Shown: positions 19,484 through 27,139 of the stretch, piece by piece | How positions within the stretch are numbered: the first letter of the stretch is position 1 | Layout: the number at the start of each line of letters is the position of its first letter | Source: Synechococcus sp. A15-62 | GTDB taxonomy: Bacteria; Cyanobacteriota; Cyanobacteriia; PCC-6307; Cyanobiaceae | Direction of reading: 5' to 3' | DNA: 64,000 bases | Assembly: GCF_014280075.1 (NCBI RefSeq) | Contig: NZ_CP047950.1 | Location: 1,798,001-1,862,000 of the forward strand | Notes under the pieces: generated by a model | Database searches by the model: none | What the model was told of the DNA's origin: nothing | What the model saw: the letters and a program-made list of their open reading frames with translations, nothing else | Translations under genes and position numbers: made by a program

Positions 19484-19555
19484 GGGCGATTAGCTCAGGG
19501 GTAGAGCACTACATTGACATTGTAGGAGTCACTGGTTCAAATCCAGTATCGCCCA
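19484..19555 (+). tRNA. tRNA-Val (anticodon GAC)
   Basis: The 72-nt cloverleaf has a perfect acceptor stem GGGCGAT/ATCGCCC, a D arm with TAGCTCAGGGGTAGAGC, an anticodon stem CTACA/TGTAG around the loop TTGACAT (anticodon GAC), and a T arm ACTGG-TTCAAAT-CCAGT. The discriminator is A. The 3' CCA is not encoded, so it depends on RNase Z cleavage and CCA addition. It lies between the PSII S4-domain gene and murD. Confidence 0.95.
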
Positions 19556-19597
19556 CTTTCCCTGTAGGGACTGCGTTTCCGAACTTCAGACCTCGCG

Positions 19598-20983
19598 ATG
19601 ACACGCACGATTGTCGTTGGCTTGGGTCGATCAGGTTTAGGAGCCGCGCGTCTGCTCAAGCAGCAGAATCGCGACGTTGTTGTTTTCGAACGGGGCGAAA
19701 ACGAAGCCCTCCAAAACACCTCAAAAACCCTCGCTGAAGAGGGCATCCAGGTGGTCTTGGGGCAACCCCTGACCCTGGAGAGCTTTGCCGCCTGGAGAGA
19801 CAACCTGGACGCTGTGGTGATCGGTCCTGGCATTCCCTGGGATCACCCAACCCTGGTCCAACTGCGAACCGAGGGCATCCAGGTGCGCGGCGAGATGGAT
19901 CTAGCTTGGAATGCCCTTCAGCAGATCCCCTGGATCGGCATCACGGGAACCAACGGCAAAACCACGGTCACTCATCTGCTCAGCCACGTGTTGGAGGCCT
20001 CAGGCCTCACGGCGCCGATGGGGGGAAACATGGGCCTCTCCGCCGCTGAACTGGCCTGCCAGATCGGCTCAGGGGGCAAGCCACGGCCGGATTGGCTCGT
20101 GATGGAACTGAGCAGTTACCAAATCGAGGCAGCGCCCACCGTGGCCCCCAAGATCGGCATCTGGACCACGCTGACTCCAGACCATCTCGAGCGCCACGGC
20201 AGCCTGGAGGCCTATCGGGCCATCAAACGCGGGCTGCTCGAACGCTCGGAGTGCGCCCTGTTCAATGCCGATGATCCAGACCTGCGCCAGCAGCGCAGCA
20301 GCTGGAAACGCGGCACCTGGGTGAGCAGTGAGGGAGCGCATCCGGACAACCAGCCCGCCGACCTCTGGATTGATGACGAGGGCATGGTCCGCAACAACAA
20401 CACCCGATTGTTTGCAGCTGATGCCCTGGCGATGCCGGGCCGCCACAACCGCCAAAACCTTTTGCTGGTGACCGCTGCCGCCCTGGAGGTCGGCCTCTCC
20501 CCCCAGCAGATCGCCGACGCCTTGCAGACATTTCCGGGCGTACCTCACCGGCTTGAGCAGCTGGGCAAGCTGGCGGGAGCCAGCGTGTTCAACGACAGCA
20601 AAGCCACCAACTACGACGCAGCCGAGGTTGGCTTGCGGGCCGTGCAGGGACCCGTCGTGGTGCTGGCCGGGGGGCAGACCAAACAGGGCGACGCCAGTGG
20701 ATGGCTCGACCAACTGCACACCAAGGCCTGCAGCCTGATCCTGTTCGGTGCGGGGGCCGATGAGCTGGCCAGCCTGGCCAAAGCGGCTGGATACCCCGGC
20801 GAATTGCTGCAGTGCCCGGAGCTCGAGAGCGCTGTCAACCTGGCTGAAACGGCCGTGCAGCGGCATCAGGCCTCATCGCTGCTCCTGTCACCGGCCTGCG
20901 CCAGCTTTGATCAATATCGGGATTTCGAGGCCAGAGGGGACCACTTCCGCAACCTGATCACCCCGCGGCTGGACGTCGCCTGA
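19598..20983 (+). CDS. murD: UDP-N-acetylmuramoylalanine--D-glutamate ligase
   Basis: MurD adds D-glutamate to UDP-MurNAc-L-Ala in cytoplasmic peptidoglycan precursor synthesis. The 461-residue protein shows the N-terminal dinucleotide-like fold (VVGLGRSGLGAARLL), the ATP-binding GITGTNGKTTVTHLL, the Mur-ligase segment LTPDHLERHGS, and the late motif VFNDSKATNYDAAEVGL. Length and order are normal. It follows tRNA-Val by 42 nt. Confidence 0.97.
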   Translation: MTRTIVVGLGRSGLGAARLLKQQNRDVVVFERGENEALQNTSKTLAEEGIQVVLGQPLTLESFAAWRDNLDAVVIGPGIPWDHPTLVQLRTEGIQVRGEMDLAWNALQQIPWIGITGTNGKTTVTHLLSHVLEASGLTAPMGGNMGLSAAELACQIGSGGKPRPDWLVMELSSYQIEAAPTVAPKIGIWTTLTPDHLERHGSLEAYRAIKRGLLERSECALFNADDPDLRQQRSSWKRGTWVSSEGAHPDNQPADLWIDDEGMVRNNNTRLFAADALAMPGRHNRQNLLLVTAAALEVGLSPQQIADALQTFPGVPHRLEQLGKLAGASVFNDSKATNYDAAEVGLRAVQGPVVVLAGGQTKQGDASGWLDQLHTKACSLILFGAGADELASLAKAAGYPGELLQCPELESAVNLAETAVQRHQASSLLLSPACASFDQYRDFEARGDHFRNLITPRLDVA

Positions 20984-21053
20984 GACCAAACGAACGCAAT
21001 GGGATGCATCTGGGCCGAACGATCCGATGATGGTGTGAAACAAGCGTTGTGAC

Positions 21054-21515
21054 GTGGCCTTCTGGTTGATGAAAAGCGAACCCGACGCCTACGGGATCGA
21101 TGATCTGCGGCGCGAGGGCACCACGCTGTGGGACGGCATTCGCAACTACCAGGCCCGCAATTTCATGCGCAGCATGGAGGCTGGCGACCAGGCGTTTTTC
21201 TACCACTCCAATTGCAAACCACCCGGGATCATCGGGCTGATGGAAGTGACGGAGACCGGCCTGGTGGACCCCACTCAGTTTGACCCCTCGGCCAAGTACT
21301 ACGACCCCAAGTCAAGCCCCGAGAAACCACGCTGGGACTGTGCACGCCTGCGATTCCTCGGCGAATTCGATGCCCTGCTCAGTCTCGACCAACTGAGGGA
21401 GCTCTACAGCGAAGAGCAGCTGCCTGTGATCAAACGCGGCAACAGGCTTTCGATCCTTCCAGTGCCCCCCGACACCGCCAACGACCTCCTTTCACGGCTT
21501 GGCCAGCTCCACTGA
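21054..21515 (+). CDS. EVE domain protein
   Basis: A 153-residue protein beginning at GTG 21054 with the EVE signature (AFWLMKSEPDAYGIDDL) and the conserved region LWDGIRNYQARNFMRSM followed by FFYHSN. EVE domains have a PUA-like fold and are thought to bind modified nucleobases in RNA or DNA; the role in cyanobacteria is unknown. Its 3' end overlaps the start of the next gene by 17 nt. Confidence 0.87.
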   Translation: MAFWLMKSEPDAYGIDDLRREGTTLWDGIRNYQARNFMRSMEAGDQAFFYHSNCKPPGIIGLMEVTETGLVDPTQFDPSAKYYDPKSSPEKPRWDCARLRFLGEFDALLSLDQLRELYSEEQLPVIKRGNRLSILPVPPDTANDLLSRLGQLH

Positions 21516-22227
21516 GATCCCACTGGTCACCCTGTTGCCGAGGGCCTGGATCGGCTTCAGCCGGGGGCCCTGGCGCTGTGTTGGCTTGGCGGCACTGGTG
21601 TTGATCAGTGCCAGTGGCCCTGCGGTGATCGGCCACGACCTACGCCTGGCGGGATCCCCATGGCTGAATCGACTGGGGGACCTCTCGGTGTTGATCAGCC
21701 TGGTGCTTCCGCTGCTGCCTCTCCTGGCCCTGCTGCAGCTGACGGATGGCCTGCTCCCCGATCGACGCGATGACCGCCCCCAGCAGAGCTGGAGACAGCT
21801 GCAGCGCCAGGCCTTCACCCTGGTGCTGCTGGAGCTGGTGCTGGTGCTGGGTGGCGTCGGATTGATTCAGTCGTTGAGCTGGGCGCTCGGACGCTGGAGC
21901 ACAGCCTTGGCAGGCCTCAGCGTGCTGCTTGGGGGAGTGGTGCTGCTGAGCTGGCTGTTCAGCCAAACCCTGGCCCTGCCCCTGCTCGTGCACGAGCGCT
22001 GCCGAGCACTTCAGGCGATGGACCACAGCCGACAACTGGTGCACCGCAATGGGCTCAAGGTGCTGGCGCTGTTGGGAATGCTGATTGGCCTCAATCTTCT
22101 GGGGCTGATCGGTGCCACTCTTGGGCTGCTGCTCAGCCTCCCCTTCAGCGCCCTGGTGCTGATGGCCTGCTGCCGGCCTCAGACCCCATTGATCAGCGAT
22201 TCCCGGCGGAACATGTTTCCGACGTAA
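21499..22227 (+). CDS. Multi-pass integral membrane protein of unknown function
   Basis: A 242-residue, very hydrophobic Leu-rich protein starting at TTG 21499 inside the end of the EVE gene. At least five hydrophobic stretches are visible, including VGLAALVLISASGPAVI, LISLVLPLLPLLALLQL, LVLLELVLVLGGVGLI and GLSVLLGGVVLLSWLF. The arrangement resembles a helical membrane protein with no transport or catalytic motif I can name. Its end overlaps the convergent DUF2811 gene by 49 nt, so the C-terminus is shared with antisense coding sequence. Confidence 0.7.
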   Translation: MASSTEIPLVTLLPRAWIGFSRGPWRCVGLAALVLISASGPAVIGHDLRLAGSPWLNRLGDLSVLISLVLPLLPLLALLQLTDGLLPDRRDDRPQQSWRQLQRQAFTLVLLELVLVLGGVGLIQSLSWALGRWSTALAGLSVLLGGVVLLSWLFSQTLALPLLVHERCRALQAMDHSRQLVHRNGLKVLALLGMLIGLNLLGLIGATLGLLLSLPFSALVLMACCRPQTPLISDSRRNMFPT

Positions 22228-22424
22228 ACCCGGGTGATCTCCCGCGATGCCTGGCCGTTCTGCACCAGGAAACCGGCAAGCGCCGCCTGAACCAAACGGT
22301 ATTGATCCCAGTTCGGATGCCCCTCGATGAACTGGGTCATGGCCTGCTGAAGGGGCTGCGGCACTTCCGATTGGAAACTCACAACACTGGTCTCAGCCGC
22401 GGCTTGCTCAAGGCCTTCCGGCAT
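22179..22424 (-). CDS. DUF2811 family small protein
   Basis: An 81-residue protein with the conserved core VSFQSEVPQPLQQAMTQFIE followed by HPNWDQYRLVQAALAGFLVQ, which I recognise as DUF2811, a cyanobacterial family of unknown function. The 3' end overlaps the convergent membrane-protein gene by 49 nt. The region upstream of its start (22425-22737) has no confident gene but carries two DnaA-box-like sites. Confidence 0.78.
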   Translation of the reverse strand: MPEGLEQAAAETSVVSFQSEVPQPLQQAMTQFIEGHPNWDQYRLVQAALAGFLVQNGQASREITRVYVGNMFRRESLINGV

Positions 22425-22737
22425 CTTTTCTCTTCGAAACGAACACTAGTTCTCCACACCACAGCGCCCCCGTCAAGGACCACCAACACAGGGCCATTCT
22501 CATGAATCTCCAGGCGAGACCCCTGCCAGAAAGCCACTTCTGCACTGCTCGCAGCGCCGGCCTAGGCGGAACTGCGCAGCCCGCCGCCATCGTCAAGCAA
22601 AAACAACAACAAACAGGGGATTTCCACAGAAACCCACCAAAGCGGCGTTAATGCCCTGCGGCCTGTGGAAAAACTGTGCAGAGCAGCGGGAAAAGGGCGG
22701 GGGAAATCAATGACTCAAAAACGATTAGCTGGATTAA
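22425..22737. other. Intergenic region between DUF2811 and DUF1818 genes
   Basis: This 313-nt gap has no clear gene. It contains two 9-mers resembling cyanobacterial DnaA boxes: ATTTCCACA at 22620-22628 and TGTGGAAAA (the perfect reverse complement of TTTTCCACA) at 22664-22672. A short reverse-strand frame (GTG 22537 to 22379) enters the DUF2811 gene and is discussed as a weak candidate. Confidence 0.5.
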
Positions 22738-23109
22738 TCAATGCTGCGAGTCCCACAACGTTCTCAAGGCCGCAACGGCCGCCGCCGCCGCTGGGGCCGG
22801 CCACTCCCCCTCGGCCGCACGTCCCTGCAGCGGGGTGAGCAGGATGCGCAACTCCCATTGGTTGCGATCACCGCTCAAGCATCCCCACCACACGCCTCGA
22901 TCCAGCTCCAGCTCGATCGACTCCTCGGGCATCAGTTGGTCAACCAGACCCCTGTGCTGCTGCTCCAGGGTTGCCACGAGATTCACCAGATCCCGCCACT
23001 CCGGCTCGGTCAACTCAAATGCCCAGCGCTCTCCTCCGATAAGAACGCAATATTCGCCGCGGGAGGGGTCGTGCGACACCCGCCAACCGTCCCCCTCCTG
23101 CTGGATCAC
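22738..23109 (-). CDS. DUF1818 family protein
   Basis: A 123-residue protein resembling the cyanobacterial DUF1818 family (GWRVSHDPSRGEYCVLIGGE; FELTEPEWRDLVNLVATLE; GVWWGCLSGDRNQWELRILL). The function of the family is unknown. It lies 10 nt downstream of rpoZ on the same strand, so it is probably transcribed with the omega subunit. Confidence 0.75.
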   Translation of the reverse strand: MIQQEGDGWRVSHDPSRGEYCVLIGGERWAFELTEPEWRDLVNLVATLEQQHRGLVDQLMPEESIELELDRGVWWGCLSGDRNQWELRILLTPLQGRAAEGEWPAPAAAAAVAALRTLWDSQH

Positions 23110-23119
23110 AGCCGATGGA

Positions 23120-23347
23120 TCAACCAGGCAGCAGATCGGGCTGGTCTTGCTCGTCGCTCAATTCCACGATGGCCCGCTGCACCGGCTTGACGCTGGACTC
23201 TTCCAGCAGACCGTCAAAGTCGTCGAAGCGCCGCTGTTTGGCCCGGAAGGCAATCCGCACCGTCGTCAGATAACGGTTGCTTGATTGACGAATCAAGCTT
23301 TCGCCACGTTTGGCGAGATCCTTGGAATCGACTCCGGCCGAAAGCAC
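23120..23347 (-). CDS. rpoZ: DNA-directed RNA polymerase subunit omega
   Basis: The omega subunit helps RNA polymerase assembly. This 75-residue protein has the cyanobacterial omega pattern: an N-terminal [20 protein letters not shown] helix and the central [12 protein letters not shown] segment, then a short acidic tail ending DQPDLLPG. It is shorter than E. coli omega, which is normal in this group. It leads a two-gene unit with the DUF1818 gene. Confidence 0.85.
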   Translation of the reverse strand: MLSAGVDSKDLAKRGESLIRQSSNRYLTTVRIAFRAKQRRFDDFDGLLEESSVKPVQRAIVELSDEQDQPDLLPG

Positions 23348-23389
23348 AGGCTTCTAAATCAAACAACTTGAGACTAAGCGGTGGCCGTC

Positions 23390-23674
23390 TCAGGCCAGCT
23401 GGTCGGTGTGAAAAGGCACGTGCATGGGGTAAGCACGCTGACGGGAGCCAGGAACCCGCAGAACGATCTGGCGCCCCATCCCCAAGGCCGCCAGGGGCAA
23501 GCGCAGATCAGCGACCAAACCACTCAATTCCTCGAGATGTGCATCATCGATGCACTCGATGCGGATGCTGCCCCAGCTGCGACGCATGCGACAGCTCCGC
23601 AGCGGCTCAAGCCTGTCCTGCAGTTCAGGATCTTCCCGGTAGAAGGAGAAGATCAGCTGTTGCAATCGATCCAT
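23390..23674 (-). CDS. Conserved hypothetical protein
   Basis: A 94-residue protein when started at ATG 23674 (MDRLQQLIFSFYREDPELQ); an upstream ATG at 23716 in the same frame is also possible. It has an alternating alpha-beta pattern (WGSIRIECIDDAHLEELSG; ALGMGRQIVLRVPGS) but no catalytic or membrane motif. It is divergent from the Hsp70-like gene. Family not recognised. Confidence 0.6.
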   Translation of the reverse strand: MDRLQQLIFSFYREDPELQDRLEPLRSCRMRRSWGSIRIECIDDAHLEELSGLVADLRLPLAALGMGRQIVLRVPGSRQRAYPMHVPFHTDQLA

Positions 23675-23736
23675 CGCCGCCAGTCCCCCTAGTCTCATCC
23701 TGACTTCACCGTGCACTGAGCACGGTCAGAGATCGC

Positions 23737-25311
23737 GTGGGCGAAGAAAAGCTTCAGCATTCAGACCAACGGGGCGGAACTCTCGCCATCGATTTGGGCA
23801 GCACCACCACGGTGGTGGCTTATCAGGGGGCGACATCCACAACTGCCGATCTGCTGAACCTGCCCGCCATCTGCAGCCGGGCCGGTGAAATTCCCAGCCT
23901 GGTGTGGGAGGCATCGCAACGGCCCCTGATTGGCCGGCAGGTGCTCGAGTCAGGCCTCAATGACTCCGTGGACAGCCGTCTGCATCGCGACTTCAAGGGC
24001 CGCATCGGTCAAGCGGATGCCCCAGAACAGGAAGCAGCTCGCTGGGCTGGAGAACAGCTGATTCAACAGATCTGGAGCCGGCTCCCCAGCGATCTCCTGG
24101 TCGAGCGGCTGGTGTTGACCGCCCCGGTGGAGTGTTACCGGGCCTATCGCAGCTGGTTGCTGCAGGCCTGCACCACGCTGCCGGTGGCCGAGATCGCCCT
24201 GGTGGATGAACCCACAGCAGCCGCCATGGGTGCAGGGCTTCCCGCGGGTTCCACCCTGCTGGTGGTGGACCTGGGCGGAAGCACCCTGGATCTGGCCCTG
24301 GTGGCTCTGGAGGGAGGAGAAGGTCGTGCCGCACCGATCGCCCAACTGCTGCGGCTGGGGGGGCGCAGCCTGGGGGACAACAGCCGCCAGATGCTGCGCA
24401 CAGCGAAGGTTCTCGGCAAGGCAGGGCTGCGCCTCGGAGGCCGAGACATTGATCGCTGGATTGTGGACCGCTGTTGCCCGGGTCAAGCCGCCAGCGCCCC
24501 CTTGCTCAATGCCGCCGAACGGCTCAAATGCCGGCTGAGCGACATCGCGTTGGCCGAACGCGAGCCCCTGATGGAGTTGGCGGTGGATGAGCAGGAGCAT
24601 GTGCTCCGCCTGTCGCGCAGCGAACTCAACGCGCTTCTGCTGGAGCGAGGCTTCACAGACGCCCTCGAACAGTTGCTGGAAACCTGTCTCGCCGGCGGTC
24701 GCCGTAACAACTGCAGCCTTGAAGATCTCGAGGGCGTGGTGGCCGTCGGAGGCGGTGCCCAGCTGCCCCTCCTGCGCCAGTGGCTCCTCGAGCACACGGC
24801 GCCAGCGCCCTTGCTCACCCCACCACCGGTGGAAGCCGTGGCGCTGGGTGCGCTTCAACTCACGCCAGGGGTCGCCATTCAGGATGTGCTGCAACACGGC
24901 GTTTCCCTCCGCTTCTGGGATCAGCGCAGCAACAGCCACCGCTGGCATCCCCTCTTCGTGGCCGGTCAACCCTGGCCGAGCCAAGCCCCCCTGGAGCTCG
25001 TGCTGGCCGCCAGCCGGACCGGCCAACGCAGCTTGGAGCTGGTGCTGGGAGAGCCCATCCCCCAGGGGAGCCACAGCGTGGTCTTCATCGATGGTTTGCC
25101 AACGCTCCAGGAGCAGACCGCCGGGGAGATCTCCCACCAGCCCTGGCCAGGCACCGAGCTGGTGCTGCCCCTGGAGCCCGCCGGAGAACAGGGCGAAGAC
25201 TGCCTGCGACTGCGCTGGAGCATTGATAAAGAAGCGCAGCTTCAGCTGGAAATCAACGATCTGCGCTCCGGACAGTCGTGGTCCCACCCAACGCTAGGGG
25301 CTGTCCTATAA
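23737..25311 (+). CDS. Hsp70-family (DnaK-like) protein
   Basis: A 524-residue protein starting at GTG 23737 with the actin/Hsp70 nucleotide-binding fold: phosphate 1 LAIDLGSTTTVVAY, phosphate 2 LLVVDLGGSTLDLALV, the segment LVDEPTAAAMGAGLP, and the adenosine motif GVVAVGGGAQLPLLRQWL. It is shorter than canonical DnaK (about 640), and the substrate-binding part is divergent, so it is an Hsp70-like protein rather than the main DnaK. No DnaJ or GrpE gene is adjacent. A membrane-anchored protein follows 87 nt downstream. Confidence 0.85.
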   Translation: MGEEKLQHSDQRGGTLAIDLGSTTTVVAYQGATSTTADLLNLPAICSRAGEIPSLVWEASQRPLIGRQVLESGLNDSVDSRLHRDFKGRIGQADAPEQEAARWAGEQLIQQIWSRLPSDLLVERLVLTAPVECYRAYRSWLLQACTTLPVAEIALVDEPTAAAMGAGLPAGSTLLVVDLGGSTLDLALVALEGGEGRAAPIAQLLRLGGRSLGDNSRQMLRTAKVLGKAGLRLGGRDIDRWIVDRCCPGQAASAPLLNAAERLKCRLSDIALAEREPLMELAVDEQEHVLRLSRSELNALLLERGFTDALEQLLETCLAGGRRNNCSLEDLEGVVAVGGGAQLPLLRQWLLEHTAPAPLLTPPPVEAVALGALQLTPGVAIQDVLQHGVSLRFWDQRSNSHRWHPLFVAGQPWPSQAPLELVLAASRTGQRSLELVLGEPIPQGSHSVVFIDGLPTLQEQTAGEISHQPWPGTELVLPLEPAGEQGEDCLRLRWSIDKEAQLQLEINDLRSGQSWSHPTLGAVL

Positions 25312-25398
25312 GTCCATCCGATAAGACGTCCGTCCACAGGCCCTTGGAACGGGAGCTGTCACTCCATAAAACAGATCCAACGTTCAGTTCCACCCTTC

Positions 25399-26244
25399 GT
25401 GGCGGCACCGCGCCAACTGCTGCTACGGCTTTGGGGTGTTGGAACCCTGGGACTGGTGCTGGCGATTGCGACAGGTGCTTACTGGTGGGAACGACAACTG
25501 CCGGAGCGGCTCCAGAGCGCCCTCGACGCCAACGACTACGAGGCCTGCATCCGCACGAGTGAGCAACTCGCATCCCTGCGTTGGTTGGGCGAAGGAGCAC
25601 CGGAAGAACAGGCCATCTGCCGCCAGAAGCACGCCGAATCTCTCTGGGACCAAGGCGATCAGATCGCTGCCCTCACGCTGCAGCAGCAATTGGTCGCCTC
25701 GGGCCATGGCGATCTCGCCCTCCATCGCAAGACCCTCGAACGTTGGCACCAAGCCCTGATGGATCAGGCGATTGCTCTGTTTCGTGAGGGAGACCTGCAG
25801 CAGGCACTCGAGTTGCTGGATCCCCTCAAAGGCCCCTCGCGCAGTTCGATCAGCCAACTCAGTGCAACGCTGAGGGAGATCTGGAACCGCAACCGGTTGG
25901 AACAGGGTCGGCTGGTCCAGCTGGTGGAGCAAGAACGTTGGTGGGAGGCCTTGGACAGCCTCAACAAACTCGACCATCCCTGGTGGCAAAAGCAGGCAAG
26001 CACCACCCGTCAACAGGTGGAGAACGCCATTCAGGCCCTCGACGAGGCCCAGCAACACCAGCAACATCCCGCGGTGCGTGCCGACGTGATCAGCGGTGAC
26101 AAGCTGGATGCCGCCGTCAAGGAGCAGTTGCTCCAAGGCCAAGACCCCTGGACGGCCTTTTCCGTGGGCTGCAGTCACTTGGGCGGTCGCGTCGAAGAGG
26201 ACGGACCTGAAAGTTTCTGTCGACGCTCGTCCCCAAGCCCGTGA
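25399..26244 (+). CDS. Membrane-anchored helical repeat protein
   Basis: A 281-residue protein from GTG 25399 with one N-terminal transmembrane helix (LWGVGTLGLVLAIATGAYWW). It is followed by a Gln- and Leu-rich helical region that looks like degenerate TPR repeats (YEACIRTSEQLASLRWLG; AIALFREGDLQQALELLDPL; EQERWWEALDSLNKL). Such repeats usually mediate protein contacts. It lies directly after the Hsp70-like gene, and the two may act together, though that is only inferred from proximity. A Cys is present near the C-terminus. Family not recognised. Confidence 0.6.
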   Translation: MAAPRQLLLRLWGVGTLGLVLAIATGAYWWERQLPERLQSALDANDYEACIRTSEQLASLRWLGEGAPEEQAICRQKHAESLWDQGDQIAALTLQQQLVASGHGDLALHRKTLERWHQALMDQAIALFREGDLQQALELLDPLKGPSRSSISQLSATLREIWNRNRLEQGRLVQLVEQERWWEALDSLNKLDHPWWQKQASTTRQQVENAIQALDEAQQHQQHPAVRADVISGDKLDAAVKEQLLQGQDPWTAFSVGCSHLGGRVEEDGPESFCRRSSPSP

Positions 26245-26274
26245 CAAGATGAACCCGTGGATGACTCAGGTGCG

Positions 26275-26496
26275 ATGCAGGCGGGCGACAGGGTGACGGT
26301 GGAGGCATCCGTCGTTGTGTTCAACCATCCCGAACATCGGGGCAAAGCCTTTGATTTGAAAGGCCAGACCGGTGAGGTGGCGAACGTTCTCAATGATTGG
26401 AAGGGTCGGGTGATCAGCCCAACGCTGCCAGTAATCGTTGCCTTCGGCCGTTACAAGGCCCATTTCCGCGCCGACGAACTCAAGGCTGCCGACTGA
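26275..26496 (+). CDS. ftrV: Ferredoxin-thioredoxin reductase, variable chain
   Basis: FTR transfers electrons from ferredoxin to thioredoxin to regulate enzymes by light. The variable chain is a small SH3-like beta-barrel subunit with no redox centre. This 73-residue protein shows the family layout: GDRVTVEASVVVFNHPEH, DLKGQTGEVANVLNDWKGR, ISPTLPVIVAFG..YKAHFR. ATG 26275 gives the family N-terminus; a GTG at 26257 is in frame but less likely. Its 3' end overlaps the convergent pyrR by 17 nt. The catalytic chain gene is not in this window. Confidence 0.82.
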   Translation: MQAGDRVTVEASVVVFNHPEHRGKAFDLKGQTGEVANVLNDWKGRVISPTLPVIVAFGRYKAHFRADELKAAD

Positions 26497-27031
26497 TTCG
26501 GCTGAGGAAAACCCCCTCCTCACCATCAACATCCCTCAGGCGGAGCTCGATGGTCTCGCTGCGTCGGGTGGCAACAACACGGCCACAGAAATCAGGCTGA
26601 ATCGGAAGCTCCCGATGGCCTCGATCGACCATGGCCAACAGCATCACCCGTTGCGGCCGCCCCCAGCTCTGCATCGCTTCCAACGCGGCACGCACCGTGC
26701 GCCCCGTGAAGATCACATCGTCTACCAAGATCACCTGACGATCTTCAATGCTGGTGGGCAGAGTCGTGAGCTGGGGCAGACGGGTGCCGATGCGCTCCAA
26801 ATCATCGCGATGGAACGTGGGATCAATGGACCCCTGGGAGATGGCATGGCCTGTCAACCGCTCCAATTCACGCGCCAACACCCTGGACAACTGAACACCA
26901 CGGGTGGGAATCCCCAACAGCATCAATCGACGGCTGTCTTCGGCACTCTCCAGCACCTGCGACGCCAACCGCGCCAGGGTCAAACCAAGCTCACGCTCCG
27001 AAAGAATTTCGATCCGGTCAGGGTCGGCCAT
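26480..27031 (-). CDS. pyrR: Bifunctional pyr operon regulator / uracil phosphoribosyltransferase
   Basis: PyrR has UPRTase activity and, in Firmicutes, attenuates pyrimidine operons by binding RNA. The 183-residue protein carries the PRPP-binding loop VILVDDVIFTGRTVRAAL, the N-terminal ILSERELGLTLARLAS and the segment LLGIPTRGVQLSRVL. Length is normal. No pyrimidine biosynthesis genes are nearby, so a regulatory role cannot be confirmed from context. Confidence 0.93.
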   Translation of the reverse strand: MADPDRIEILSERELGLTLARLASQVLESAEDSRRLMLLGIPTRGVQLSRVLARELERLTGHAISQGSIDPTFHRDDLERIGTRLPQLTTLPTSIEDRQVILVDDVIFTGRTVRAALEAMQSWGRPQRVMLLAMVDRGHRELPIQPDFCGRVVATRRSETIELRLRDVDGEEGVFLSRISRQP

Positions 27032-27139
27032 GGAGGGTTGAGCAGTGCAAGGGTGTGGGGATTGGGTGAAACTGCAGCTTGAGGGCTGGCGTAGCGTTAA
27101 GTTGATTCTGCAAGAGTCCTTAAGAACCGTCGGTCGCGG

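Noticed and set aside
23950-25287. 445-codon reverse frame opposite the Hsp70-like gene
   Set aside because: The forward product has clear Hsp70 motifs; the reverse product has none.
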